DNA from: Cellulomonas sp. S1-8
GTDB lineage: Bacteria > Actinomycetota > Actinomycetes > Actinomycetales > Cellulomonadaceae
Length of the DNA stretch: 64,000 bases
Direction of reading: 5' to 3'
NCBI RefSeq assembly: GCF_026184235.1
Contig: NZ_CP110806.1
Location: forward strand, 1,674,001 to 1,738,000
Part shown: positions 1-7,978 of the stretch, piece after piece
Position numbering within the stretch: position 1 is the stretch's first letter
How the letters are laid out: the number at the start of each line of letters is the position of its first letter
Notes under the pieces: generated by a model
Told to the model about the DNA's origin: nothing
Database searches by the model: none
What the model saw: the letters and a program-made list of their open reading frames with translations, nothing else
Position numbers and translations under genes: made by a program

Positions 1-452
1 TGCGGGTCGAGGACTTCCTGCCGGCCGCCAACTCCTACCTGCTGGGTCAGGGGTGGGACGAGGGGTTCGCGACCGCCGCCCACCTGTCCGTGGACCTCGC
101 CACGGGGGCGTACCGGGTCGGGACCGCAGGGCACCCGCCGCCCGCGGTGCTGCACGCCGGGTCGGGCCGGATCGAGCTGCTCGACGGGGGCGGGGGCATC
201 GCGCTCGGCGTGGTCGAGGACATGGAGCCCGGCGTGCGCCGGGGCGCGCTGCTGCCGGGTGACGTGATCGTGCTCTACACCGACGGCCTCGTCGAGGCAC
301 CCGGGCGCGACGTCGACCAGGGCATCGACCGGCTCCTGGGCGTCATCGAGGAGGTCCTGGCGGCGAACCCCGGCAACGCTCACGAGGTCCTCGTCGGTGC
401 CCGCGTGGGCGACGACGACGACCGGGCTGTCGTCGTGCTCCGGCGGAGCTGA
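1..452 (+). CDS. SpoIIE/PP2C-type serine phosphatase, C-terminal part (5' end outside window)
   Basis: The frame is already open at base 3, so only about 149 C-terminal codons are present. They carry signatures of the SpoIIE (PPM) phosphatase domain: a TAGHPPP block, the metal-binding YTDGLVE block and a terminal DDDRAVVVLRR strand. Actinobacterial relatives dephosphorylate anti-anti-sigma factors in partner-switching stress pathways and usually carry N-terminal PAS or GAF sensors. Any sensor lies outside the window, so the signal cannot be inferred. The next gene starts 2 bp after its stop codon, which suggests co-transcription. Confidence 0.85.
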   Translation, partial: RVEDFLPAANSYLLGQGWDEGFATAAHLSVDLATGAYRVGTAGHPPPAVLHAGSGRIELLDGGGGIALGVVEDMEPGVRRGALLPGDVIVLYTDGLVEAPGRDVDQGIDRLLGVIEEVLAANPGNAHEVLVGARVGDDDDRAVVVLRRS

Positions 453-454
453 GC

Positions 455-817
455 GTGGGGCCCGACGTGGGCACGGGAGGACCCGAGGTCGATCCCGACG
501 ACTGGGTCGAGGAGGTCCACGTCCTCGTCGCGACGATCCCTCCCGGCCGGGTGATGACGTACGGCCTGGTCGCCGAGGTCCTCGCCGATCGGGCGCTCGC
601 GGCGGGCCGCACGCCGCGCGGCGGACCGCGCCAGGTGGGACGGGCCATGGCCCGTGGTGGTGACGTGCCGTGGTGGCGCGTCGTCAACGCGTCCGGCAGC
701 CCGCCCGCGCACCACCTGACGCGCGCGCTGGTGCACCTGCGCGCCGAGGGCACGCCGCTGACGCCCGACGGCGAACGCGTCCGGCTGCGCCAGGCGGTCT
801 GGTTCCCCGACGACTGA
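455..817 (+). CDS. MGMT-like (alkyltransferase-like, ATL) DNA-binding protein
   Basis: This 120-residue protein matches the DNA-binding domain of O6-alkylguanine-DNA alkyltransferase: IPPGRVMTYGLVAEVL near residue 30, and a helix-turn-helix ending in VGRAMARG. Active MGMT enzymes have PCHR with the acceptor cysteine. Here the block reads VPWWRVVNASG, so tryptophan replaces the cysteine. This is the hallmark of ATL proteins, which flag alkylated guanines for nucleotide excision repair instead of removing the alkyl group (family knowledge). The GTG start lies 2 bp after the phosphatase stop, with GGAG just upstream. It is not expected to be catalytic. Confidence 0.85.
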   Translation: MGPDVGTGGPEVDPDDWVEEVHVLVATIPPGRVMTYGLVAEVLADRALAAGRTPRGGPRQVGRAMARGGDVPWWRVVNASGSPPAHHLTRALVHLRAEGTPLTPDGERVRLRQAVWFPDD

Positions 818-831
818 CGCGGGACCGCCGG

Positions 832-1317
832 TCAGCCCAGCGCGCGCCGCGAGGAGATCACGCCCGTGTCGAACCCGGCGAGGTGCAGGCCGCCGTGGAA
901 GCGCGCGTGCTCGATCTTCACGCAGCGGTCCATGACGACGGCCAGCCCGGCCTCCTCGCCGCGCCGTGCGACGTCCTCGTGCCACGAGCCGAGCTGCAGC
1001 CACAGCGTCTTCGCGCCCACCGCGAGGGTCTCGTCGAGGACGGTCTCGAGGTCGTCGTGGCGGCGGAACACGTCGACCAGGTCGGGCACCACGGGCAGCG
1101 CGTCGAGCGAGGGGTAGACCGGCCGACCGAGGATCGTCTCGGCGCGCGGGTTGACGAAGTACACGTCGTACGGCGAGCTCGACAGCAGGTACGTCGCGAC
1201 GAAGTACGACGCGCGTGCGGGGTTGGTCGACGCGCCGACGATCGCGATGGATCGCGTGGCGCGCAGGATCGCCAGGCGCTCCGGCGCGCTCGGGCCGAGC
1301 CAGGTGCGGGCGTTCAT
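832..1317 (-). CDS. CoA-binding domain protein (YccU-like)
   Basis: This 161-residue protein is a single Rossmann-fold CoA-binding domain, with the nucleotide-binding stretch SIAIVGASTNPARASYF near residues 23-40. Relatives resemble the CoA-binding part of succinyl-CoA synthetase and their biochemical role is unknown. The ATG overlaps the stop of metY by 4 bp (ATGA at 1314-1317), so it is translationally coupled as the last gene of the sulfur operon. This neighbour pairing suggests a link to O-acetylhomoserine or CoA metabolism, but that is only context. An in-frame extension to 1887 exists but lies inside metY and was not used. Confidence 0.85.
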   Translation of the reverse strand: MNARTWLGPSAPERLAILRATRSIAIVGASTNPARASYFVATYLLSSSPYDVYFVNPRAETILGRPVYPSLDALPVVPDLVDVFRRHDDLETVLDETLAVGAKTLWLQLGSWHEDVARRGEEAGLAVVMDRCVKIEHARFHGGLHLAGFDTGVISSRRALG

Positions 1318-2636
1318 CGGGCCTCCTCCCGGGTGGTCCCGGTCGCGACGGTCAGGGCCTGGTCGAGGTCCCACAGGATGTCGACGGCGTCCTCGATGCC
1401 GATGCTGATGCGCACGAGGTCCTCGGGGACCCCGGCGGCCTCGAGCTGCTCGGCCGAGAGCTGCTGGTGCGTCGTCGAGCCGGGGTGGATGACCAGCGTG
1501 CGGGCGTCTCCCACGTTGGCCAGGTGGCTCGCCAGCTGCAGGGCCTCGATGAACCGGCGGCCGACCTCCCGGCCGGCCAGGTCCGGCGTGCCGGCGAGGC
1601 GGAACGCGAACACCGAGCCGGGGCCGAGCGGCAGGTACCTCCGTGCGCGCTCGTGGTGCGGGTGCGACTCCAGGCCGGCCCACAGCACCGACGCGATGCG
1701 TGGGTCCGACTCGAGCCACGTCGCGACCTCGCGCGCGTTCGCGAGGTGGGCGTCGATGCGCTGGGGCAGCGTCTCGACGCCCTGCAGCAGCTGGAACGCC
1801 GACATGGGGGACAGCGCCGGGCCGATGTCGCGCAGCTGCTCGGAGCGCAGCTTGGTGAGGAACCCGTACTCGCCGAAGTTCTCCCACCAGCGCACGCCGC
1901 CGTACGACGCCACGGGCTCGGTCATGGTCGGGAAGCGCCCGTTGCCCCAGTCGAACCGGCCGGACTCGACGATCACGCCACCGAGCGTGGTCCCGTGCCC
2001 GCCGAGGAACTTCGTCGCGGAGTGGATGACGATGTCCGCGCCGTGCTCGATGGGGCGCACCAGGTACGGGGTCGAGAGCGTGGAGTCCACGACGAGCGGC
2101 ACCCCGGCGGCGTGCGCGACCTCGGCCAGACCGGCCAGGTCGGCGATCTCGCCCGACGGGTTCGCGATGACCTCGGTGTACACGGCCTTGGTCTCCGGGC
2201 GGATCGCCGCCGCGTAGTCGGCCGGGTCCGTGCCGGGCACGAACGTCGTCTCGACGCCGAAGCGCCGCAGCGTGACGTCGAGCTGCGTCACGGTGCCGCC
2301 GTACAGCTGCGCGGAGGCGACCAGGTGGTCGCCCGCCCCGGCCAGCGCCGCGAACACGAGGAACTCGGCGGCCATGCCGGACGCCGTGGCGACCGCACCG
2401 ATGCCGCCCTCGAGCGACGCGAGACGCTCCTCGAACGCCGCGACCGTGGGGTTGCCGATGCGCGAGTAGATGTTGCCGTACTTCTGCAGCGCGAAGAGGT
2501 TCGCGGCGTCGGCGGTGTCGTCGAAGACGAACGACGTCGTCTGGTAGATCGGCACGGCGCGCGCGCCCGTGGTGGCGTCGGGGATGCCGCCGGCGTGCAG
2601 CGCACGGGTGCGGAAGCCGAAGCGGTGCTCGCTCAC
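1314..2636 (-). CDS. metY: O-acetylhomoserine aminocarboxypropyltransferase (sulfhydrylase)
   Basis: This 440-residue PLP enzyme of the Cys/Met metabolism family makes homocysteine from O-acetylhomoserine and sulfide. Visible features are the N-terminal TRALHAGG, the tyrosine/arginine block YSRIGNPT, the cofactor-facing VVDSTLSTPY, and the Schiff-base lysine in IHSATKFLGGH (about residue 211). The full length fits MetY rather than MetB/MetC, which are about 380 residues. It follows acsA on the minus strand after 49 bp and overlaps the CoA-binding gene by 4 bp. It lies downstream of a cysteine-rich leader peptide and sulfonate-type transporter genes, so it probably fixes sulfide derived from organosulfur compounds. 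Confidence 0.93.
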   Translation of the reverse strand: MSEHRFGFRTRALHAGGIPDATTGARAVPIYQTTSFVFDDTADAANLFALQKYGNIYSRIGNPTVAAFEERLASLEGGIGAVATASGMAAEFLVFAALAGAGDHLVASAQLYGGTVTQLDVTLRRFGVETTFVPGTDPADYAAAIRPETKAVYTEVIANPSGEIADLAGLAEVAHAAGVPLVVDSTLSTPYLVRPIEHGADIVIHSATKFLGGHGTTLGGVIVESGRFDWGNGRFPTMTEPVASYGGVRWWENFGEYGFLTKLRSEQLRDIGPALSPMSAFQLLQGVETLPQRIDAHLANAREVATWLESDPRIASVLWAGLESHPHHERARRYLPLGPGSVFAFRLAGTPDLAGREVGRRFIEALQLASHLANVGDARTLVIHPGSTTHQQLSAEQLEAAGVPEDLVRISIGIEDAVDILWDLDQALTVATGTTREEAR

Positions 2637-2685
2637 GGTGCTCCTGTCGGGGTGACGGGGTCGGGGGACGGGGTCGGACGACGGG

Positions 2686-4728
2686 TCAGGCGGACGGGCG
2701 CGGCAGGCCCGCCGCGACGAGCGTGCCCACCTGCTCGACCGCCCACGGGTTCTGCAGCGACGTCGTGTCGCCGAGCGTCGAGCCCTCGACGAGCTGCGCG
2801 AGCAGCCTGCGCATGATCTTGCCCGACCGCGTCTTGGGCACCTCGGGGACGACCAGCACGTGGCGCGGCCGGGCCACCGGACCGATCGCGTGCGCGACGT
2901 GCGCGCGCAGCTCGTCCCGCAGCGCGTGGGTCGCGGCGAGCCACGCCTCGACGTCCTCCACGGGCCCCGGCGGTGTGCTCGGCACGACGAACGCCGCGAT
3001 GGCCTGCCCGGTCACGGGGTCGGCGACGCCCGCGACACCGGCCTCGCCGACCGCGGGGTGCGCGACGAGCGCCGACTCCACCTCGATGGTCGACAGCCGG
3101 TGCCCGGAGACGTTGATGACGTCGTCGATGCGGCCGAGCAGCCAGATGTCGCGGTCCTCGTCGTACGACGCGCCGTCGCCGGCCAGGAAGTACGCTCCCG
3201 CGGGGCCGTGCCCGGCGAACCGGCGCCAGTACGCGTCGAGGTACCGCTGCGGGTCGCGCCACACCGTGCGCGCCATGCCCGGCCACGGCCGCTCGACGAC
3301 GAGGAACCCGCCCTGCCCGGGCTGCACCTCGACGCCGTCGTCGCCGACGACCTTCGCGGCGATCCCGGGCAGCGGGCGCGTCGCCGAACCCGGCTTGAGG
3401 GTCGTGACGCCGGGGACGGGCGCGATCATCGCCGCACCCGTCTCGGACTGCCACCAGGTGTCGACGACCGGCACCTCGTCGCGCCCGAACGTGCGCCGGA
3501 ACCACACCCACGCCTCGGGGTTGATGGCCTCGCCGACGGTGCCCAGCAACCGGATGCTCGACAGGTCGTGCTCGACGGGCAGCACGTCACCGAACCACGT
3601 CATGAAGGTCCGGATCAGCGTGGGCGCCGTGTAGTAGGTCGTGACGCCGTAGCGCTCGATGACCTCGAGGTGGCGCTCGCGGTGCGGCGTGTCGGGGGTG
3701 CCCTCGTAGATGACCTGCGTGAGGCCGTTCGCCAGCGGGCCGTAGATCTCGTAGGTGTGCGCCGTGACCCACGCGAGGTCGGCGGTGCACCAGTGCACGT
3801 CGTCGTCCTTGACGTCGAAGACGGCCCAGTGCGACCACGCGGCGTGCGTGAGGTACCCGCCGGAGGTGTGCACGAGCCCCTTGGGCTTGCCCGTGGTCCC
3901 CGAGGTGTAGATGACGAACAGCGGGTGCTCGGCGTCGAACGCCTGCGCCTCGTGGACGTCGGGCTGGGTGTCGACCACGTCGTGCCACCAGACGTCCCGG
4001 CCGGGCGTCCACGCGACGTCCTGGCCGGTGCGCCGCACGACGAGCACGTGCTCGACGTGGTCGAGCCCGGCCACGGCCTCGTCGGCGGCGGACTTCACCT
4101 CGACGGCCTGGCCGCGGCGGAACTGCCCGTCGCTCGTGACCAGGACCTTGGCCTCGGTGTCCTGGACACGGAACCGCACGGCCTCGGCCGAGAAGCCGCC
4201 GAACACCAGCGAGTGCACGGCGCCGAGGCGCGCGATCGCGAGCGTCACGACGACCGTCTCGGCGATCACCGGCAGGTACACCACGACGCGGTCGCCCGGG
4301 CCCACGCCGAGCGCCGTCAGCGCGTGCGCGGCCTGCGCGACCTCGCGCTGCAGCTGGGCGTACGTGATCGACCGACGGTCCCCGCGCTCGCCCTCGACGT
4401 GCAGCGCGACCTTGTCGCCGCGGCCGGCCGCGACGTGCCGGTCGACGCAGTTGACGGCGACGTTGAGGCGCCCGCCGACGAACCAGCGCGCCTCGGGGAC
4501 GGTGAGCTCGTCGGGGTCGCCGCCCTCGACGGGGACGGGCGGGGACCACGTGTGGGCGGTGTGCCACGGCGTGTCCCACTCGAGGCGCCGCGCGGCGTCC
4601 TCCCAGAAGGCGACGGGGTCGGCCGCGGCGCGCGCCCAGTCCTCCGGGCGGACGTTGGACGTCGCCGCGAGGTGGGCCGGCGCCGGGTAGGTGCGGGTCT
4701 CGGACTGCAGGGTGTCGAGCGTGGTCAC
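2686..4728 (-). CDS. acsA: Acetyl-CoA synthetase (AMP-forming)
   Basis: This 680-residue ANL-superfamily enzyme converts acetate, ATP and CoA to acetyl-CoA. Motifs in order: the N-terminal ACAS region, the AMP-binding P-loop YTSGTTGKPKG, VDTWWQSETGA typical of Acs, and the C-terminal PKTRSGKIMRR whose lysine is the acetylation-controlled catalytic residue in this family. Length is normal. The GTG start overlaps the permease stop by 4 bp (GTGA, 4725-4728), so it is coupled to the transporter. An acs gene inside a sulfur operon is unusual. It could supply acetyl-CoA for O-acetyl-homoserine or O-acetylserine, or handle acetate released from a sulfonate. Confidence 0.93.
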   Translation of the reverse strand: MTTLDTLQSETRTYPAPAHLAATSNVRPEDWARAAADPVAFWEDAARRLEWDTPWHTAHTWSPPVPVEGGDPDELTVPEARWFVGGRLNVAVNCVDRHVAAGRGDKVALHVEGERGDRRSITYAQLQREVAQAAHALTALGVGPGDRVVVYLPVIAETVVVTLAIARLGAVHSLVFGGFSAEAVRFRVQDTEAKVLVTSDGQFRRGQAVEVKSAADEAVAGLDHVEHVLVVRRTGQDVAWTPGRDVWWHDVVDTQPDVHEAQAFDAEHPLFVIYTSGTTGKPKGLVHTSGGYLTHAAWSHWAVFDVKDDDVHWCTADLAWVTAHTYEIYGPLANGLTQVIYEGTPDTPHRERHLEVIERYGVTTYYTAPTLIRTFMTWFGDVLPVEHDLSSIRLLGTVGEAINPEAWVWFRRTFGRDEVPVVDTWWQSETGAAMIAPVPGVTTLKPGSATRPLPGIAAKVVGDDGVEVQPGQGGFLVVERPWPGMARTVWRDPQRYLDAYWRRFAGHGPAGAYFLAGDGASYDEDRDIWLLGRIDDVINVSGHRLSTIEVESALVAHPAVGEAGVAGVADPVTGQAIAAFVVPSTPPGPVEDVEAWLAATHALRDELRAHVAHAIGPVARPRHVLVVPEVPKTRSGKIMRRLLAQLVEGSTLGDTTSLQNPWAVEQVGTLVAAGLPRPSA

Positions 4729-5627
4729 GCGAACCTCCGCAGCAGCTGCTTCTCGGCCAGCCCCAGGATCGAGTCGGTGAGCTTGCCGATGAGCGCGAGC
4801 AGGACGATCGCCAGCAGGATCCGGTCGACGCGACCGTTGTTCTGGGAGTCGACCAGCAGGAAGCCCAGGCCCATCGAGGAGGCGATCAGCTCGGCTGCGA
4901 CGAGGAAGAGCCACGCCTGGGCGAGGGCCAGCCGCAGCCCGGACATCACGGAGGGCAGCACCGCGGGCAGCTGCACCGAGCGGAAGAGCGTGGCGCCACG
5001 CAGCCCGAACGCGCGTCCGGCCTCGACCAGGTGCGGGTCGACGTGCCGCAGCGCGGCGGCGACCGTCGAGTAGACGGGGAAGAACGCGCCGATCGCGATG
5101 AGCGTGATCTTGGAGTCCTCGCCGATCTGCATCCACAGGATGAGCAGCGGGACCCAGGCCAGCGAGGGGACGGCGCGCACGGCGGCGAGCGTCGGGGCGA
5201 GCAGGACGTCGCCGGCCCGGGACAGGCCCACGACCGCCGCGACCACGAGCGCGATCGCGCCACCGATCGCGAACCCGATGAGCACACGCTGGACCGAGAT
5301 CGCGATGTGCGTGGCCAGCTCGCCCCGCTGGTGCAGGTCGACCCCGGCCTGCCACACCGCGGCCGGGCTGGGCAGCTGGTACGCCGGGACGAGACCAGCG
5401 CCGGTCACGTACTGCCACGCGGCGAGCAGCAGCAGGGGCAGCAGCGCCCCACCGACGACCCGCGTGGCGCGCCGCGACCAGAACGACGACGCCGCCGCGC
5501 GCGACGGGCCGGTGTCGAACGGGTTCAGCGCGCGCAGGGGTCGGCCGTCGGCGTCGGTCACGGGACCGGTGCCGGGTGAGCCGGGCACGACGACGAGGTC
5601 GGCTCCGGCGGGTGCTCCGTCGGTCAT
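4725..5627 (-). CDS. ABC transporter permease, sulfonate/taurine (SsuC/TauC) type
   Basis: This 300-residue integral membrane protein has about six hydrophobic segments and a BPD_transp_1 domain. The EAA loop reads VEAGRAFGLRGATLF followed by LPAVLPSVMSGLRLALAQAW, typical of the SsuC/TauC family. An unusually long polar N-terminus of about 60 residues precedes the first membrane segment. The start at 5627 was chosen because the upstream frame belongs to the binding-protein intergenic hairpin. It pairs with the binding protein and ATPase genes upstream. Substrate is inferred from family and context (alkanesulfonates or taurine); nitrate-type relatives cannot be excluded. Confidence 0.87.
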   Translation of the reverse strand: MTDGAPAGADLVVVPGSPGTGPVTDADGRPLRALNPFDTGPSRAAASSFWSRRATRVVGGALLPLLLLAAWQYVTGAGLVPAYQLPSPAAVWQAGVDLHQRGELATHIAISVQRVLIGFAIGGAIALVVAAVVGLSRAGDVLLAPTLAAVRAVPSLAWVPLLILWMQIGEDSKITLIAIGAFFPVYSTVAAALRHVDPHLVEAGRAFGLRGATLFRSVQLPAVLPSVMSGLRLALAQAWLFLVAAELIASSMGLGFLLVDSQNNGRVDRILLAIVLLALIGKLTDSILGLAEKQLLRRFA

Positions 5628-5668
5628 GGGCGGTCTCTCCTGGGGGCGGGGAGGGAGGGTGCGGGGGC

Positions 5669-5698
5669 GGCGCCCCGCCGCGCGGGCGGCGGGGCGCC
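5669..5698 (-). other. GC-rich intergenic hairpin between binding-protein and permease genes
   Basis: A perfect 13-bp inverted repeat (arms 5669-5681 and 5686-5698, 4-base loop) lies just downstream of the binding-protein stop. No U-tract follows and the permease gene continues in the same direction. It probably protects the upstream message end and adjusts the excess of binding protein over permease, as often seen in ABC operons, rather than ending transcription fully. Confidence 0.6.
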
Positions 5699-5704
5699 GG
5701 TGGA

Positions 5705-6754
5705 TCAGCCGGCGACGTTCGCGGCGTCCGCCTGCTCGGCGAACGTCGGCTCGAACAGCTCGGCGAGGGCCTTGTCGATCGTCGCCTGGTCCGTGACGTC
5801 GCCGGACTCGACGAAGATCGGGCCGACGACCTCGAGGACCTCGCGCTGCGCGTCGCCGGGGACGGGGTCGACACCCAGGTTGGTGCGCTCGACGATGACC
5901 TTCTCGGCGACCGCGGGGTCGATGCCCGCGACCTCGGCGAGGATCGCGACGACCTCCTCGGGGTTCTCCTGCGCCCAGGCGCGCGCCTTCTCGTACGCGT
6001 CGACGACGAGCTGCGCCAGGTCGGGGCTCGCGTCGAGGAAGTCCTGCGTCGCGTTGAGGAAGCCGTAGGTGTTGAAGTCGATGTTGCGGTAGACGAGCTC
6101 GAGGCCGGACTCGGCCTCGCCCGCGGCCATGATCGGGTCGAGGCCCGACCACGCGGCCACGGAGCCCTGCTCGAGGGCCGTGCGGCCGTCGGCGTGCTGC
6201 AGGTTCTGCACCTCGACGTCCGCGAGCGGGACGCCGGCCTCCTCGAGGGACTGCAGGAGGAAGAAGTACGGGTCGGTGCCCTTGGTCGCGGCCACGGACT
6301 TGCCCGCCAGGTCCGCGACGGACGTGATGTCCGAGCCGGCGGGCACGACGATCGCGGCCCACTCGGGCTGGGAGTAGATGCCGATCGTGTGGATCGGCGA
6401 GCCGTTGGAGCGGGCGAGCAGCGCGGCCGAGCCGGCCGTCGAGCCCACGTCGATCGCACCGGCCCGCAGCGCCTCGTTGGCCTTGTTCGACCCGGCGGAC
6501 TGCACCCAGGTGACGGTGACGTCGTCGCCGAGGGTCTCCTCGAGCCAGCCCTGGTCCTTGATGACCAGGCTCAGCGGGTTGTACGTCGCGAAGTCGAGCT
6601 CGAGCGTGTCGGCGCTCCACTCGACGGCGCCGTCGGCGGTGCCGGTGGGCTCGGCGGCCTCGGGCTCGGCGTCCTCACCGGCGACGCAGCCGGTCAGCGC
6701 CAGGGCGGTCACGAGGGCCAGCGCGGTGGCGGAGACGGCGGTGCGGATCGTCAT
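5705..6754 (-). CDS. ABC transporter substrate-binding lipoprotein, aliphatic sulfonate/taurine type
   Basis: This 349-residue protein starts with a lipoprotein signal peptide, lipobox LALTGC with Cys23, followed by an acidic linker. The mature part is a NMT1/SsuA-like binding domain, with YNPLSLVIKDQGWLE near residue 58 and ADLAGKSVAATKGTDPYFF further on. This family binds sulfonates, nitrate or bicarbonate outside the membrane. The sulfur genes around it favour sulfonates. The ATG at 6754 was preferred over one at 6769 because a purine-rich GAGAGAA lies at ribosome-binding distance from the former. It lies 83 bp downstream of the ATPase gene. Confidence 0.88.
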   Translation of the reverse strand: MTIRTAVSATALALVTALALTGCVAGEDAEPEAAEPTGTADGAVEWSADTLELDFATYNPLSLVIKDQGWLEETLGDDVTVTWVQSAGSNKANEALRAGAIDVGSTAGSAALLARSNGSPIHTIGIYSQPEWAAIVVPAGSDITSVADLAGKSVAATKGTDPYFFLLQSLEEAGVPLADVEVQNLQHADGRTALEQGSVAAWSGLDPIMAAGEAESGLELVYRNIDFNTYGFLNATQDFLDASPDLAQLVVDAYEKARAWAQENPEEVVAILAEVAGIDPAVAEKVIVERTNLGVDPVPGDAQREVLEVVGPIFVESGDVTDQATIDKALAELFEPTFAEQADAANVAG

Positions 6755-6837
6755 CGTCGGTTCTCTCATCTCAGGGGGGAGGGGCCTGCGGCCCGGGGGT
6801 GGGGACGGGCGCGGGGGTGCGCCGGCGTGCGGACGGG

Positions 6838-7674
6838 TCAGATGGAGTGGTGCAGGTCGGGGTCGGCGGGCGCGGCGTGGTGCGTCGCGACACCCAGGCC
6901 CTCGAGCAGCTCGGCGCGCAGCTCGGCGAGCTGGTGGTCGGCACGGTCGCGCGGCCGGGCGCCCGGCACGTCGATGACGCGCGCGACCGTCGGCGTGCCC
7001 TCGGGACACCGCGCGAGGTTGCGCAGCAGCAGGACGCGGTCGGCGAGGTACAGGGCCTCCTCGACGTCGTGCGTCACGAGCAGCACGGTCGTCGGCTCGG
7101 CGGCGCGCACGTCGAGCAGCAGGTCCTGCATGCGCAGGCGGGTCAGGGCGTCGAGCGCGCCGAACGGCTCGTCGAGCAGCAGGACGCCGGGGTTGCGGGC
7201 CAGCGCCCGGGCCAGCGCCGTGCGCTGCGCCATGCCCCCGCTGACCTGGCGCGGGCGCAGGCCGGCGGACTCCTCGAGGCCGACCAGGTGCAGCAGCTCG
7301 GCGACGCGCGCGCGGCCGGCCTGCTTCTCGGTGCCGGGCGGCAGTCCGAGCGCGACGTTCGCGGTCAGGGTCCGCCACGGCAGCAGGCGCGGCTCCTGGA
7401 ACGCCATCGCCGTGCGCCGGTCGACACCGGTGACGGGCGTGCCGTCGAGCAGGATGCGCCCGGAGTCCGGGGTGTCCAGGCCGCTGACCTGCCGCAGGAG
7501 GGTGGACTTGCCGCAGCCGGACGGGCCGACGAGCGCGACGATCTCGCCTGCTCGCAGCTCGATGTCGACGGCGTGCAGCACGGTGCGCGTGCCGGTGGGC
7601 GTCGGGAAGGTGCGCCGCACGGCGTCGAGCGTGACCGTGTGGGCGCGGCGGTCGAGCGTGGGGTCCTGCGTCAT
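6838..7674 (-). CDS. ABC transporter ATP-binding protein, sulfonate/taurine (SsuB) type
   Basis: This 278-residue ATPase has Walker A GPSGCGKST, the signature VSGGMAQR, Walker B LLLDEPFGAL and the switch histidine in VTHDVEEAL. A SsuB/TauB-style Q-loop reads MAFQEPRLLPW. It would energise uptake through the permease and binding protein downstream. The ATG at 7674 was chosen although the frame is open to 7737, because homology to ABC ATPases begins only after it and the upstream part is proline/arginine-rich leader RNA. It is the first large gene after the cysteine-rich leader peptide. Confidence 0.9.
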   Translation of the reverse strand: MTQDPTLDRRAHTVTLDAVRRTFPTPTGTRTVLHAVDIELRAGEIVALVGPSGCGKSTLLRQVSGLDTPDSGRILLDGTPVTGVDRRTAMAFQEPRLLPWRTLTANVALGLPPGTEKQAGRARVAELLHLVGLEESAGLRPRQVSGGMAQRTALARALARNPGVLLLDEPFGALDALTRLRMQDLLLDVRAAEPTTVLLVTHDVEEALYLADRVLLLRNLARCPEGTPTVARVIDVPGARPRDRADHQLAELRAELLEGLGVATHHAAPADPDLHHSI

Positions 7675-7777
7675 GGGGGACGTCCGGGGGTTCAGGCGCG
7701 GGCGTCCGGCGTGCCGGGCGGCCACGGGGGCGGGCACCGGCGGGGCGACCCGGGGGAGGGTCGGCGTGTGCTGGGGG

Positions 7778-7864
7778 TCAGCGGGGGCCGGTGCGGGGCT
7801 GCATCGAGCAGCACGGGCAACAGCGGCAGGCGGGGGAGGCGACGGGCAGGCGGCGTGCGGTCAT
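7778..7864 (-). CDS. Cysteine-rich leader peptide of the sulfur operon (28 residues)
   Basis: A short reading frame of 28 codons starts at ATG 7864, preceded by a strong ribosome-binding site (GGGAGG on the minus strand at 7873-7878, 8 bases before the ATG). It begins MTARRLP and carries five cysteines in residues 13-19, reading CRCCPCC, before ending at TGA 7778-7780. It lies between a good promoter and the sulfonate transporter ATPase gene, about 100 bp upstream. Actinobacteria, including mycobacteria, use cysteine-rich leader peptides to sense cysteine supply in front of sulfur genes. Ribosome stalling at these codons would report cysteine shortage. The product itself is probably not functional. 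No single clean attenuator hairpin could be picked out downstream. Confidence 0.72.
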   Translation of the reverse strand: MTARRLPVASPACRCCPCCSMQPRTGPR

Positions 7865-7904
7865 GGTCGCGGGCCTCCCGTCGTGTCGCTCGCGGCCCGG
7901 CTGT

Positions 7905-7919
7905 TCTCACGATGTGAGA
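7905..7919. promoter_or_regulatory. Perfect dyad in the 5' UTR of the sulfur operon
   Basis: TCTCAC-GAT-GTGAGA (6-bp arms, 3-base spacer) lies between the predicted promoter and the leader peptide, about 20-30 bases after the expected transcription start. It may be a repressor operator or a small RNA hairpin. The 7-mer GTGAGAC at its right end recurs at 14552-14558, next to the cysK promoter. Confidence 0.45.
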
Positions 7920-7942
7920 CTCGGTGACCACGCTTCGAGCAG

Positions 7943-7972
7943 ACTGTAGCGGTACGTGCCGCGTCCCGGCAA
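7943..7972 (-). promoter_or_regulatory. Sigma-70-like promoter of the sulfur operon
   Basis: On the minus strand, TTGCCG (7972-7967) and TACAGT (7948-7943) are separated by 18 bp and match housekeeping -35 and -10 elements. The predicted start is near 7936, giving a 5' UTR of about 70 bases before the leader peptide ATG. The acyltransferase gene ends right next to it. Confidence 0.5.
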
Positions 7973-7978
7973 CGCGCG

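Noticed and set aside
2686..6459. A 1257-codon frame on the minus strand running through acsA and into the transporter genes
   Set aside because: Only the acsA part has homology; the upstream half lies out of frame over the permease and binding protein. The GTG start at 4728 explains the gene.
7675..7777. A terminator or attenuator hairpin after the first cysteine-rich leader peptide
   Set aside because: Many weak GC-rich pairings are possible but none forms a clean long stem, so no attenuator is annotated there.
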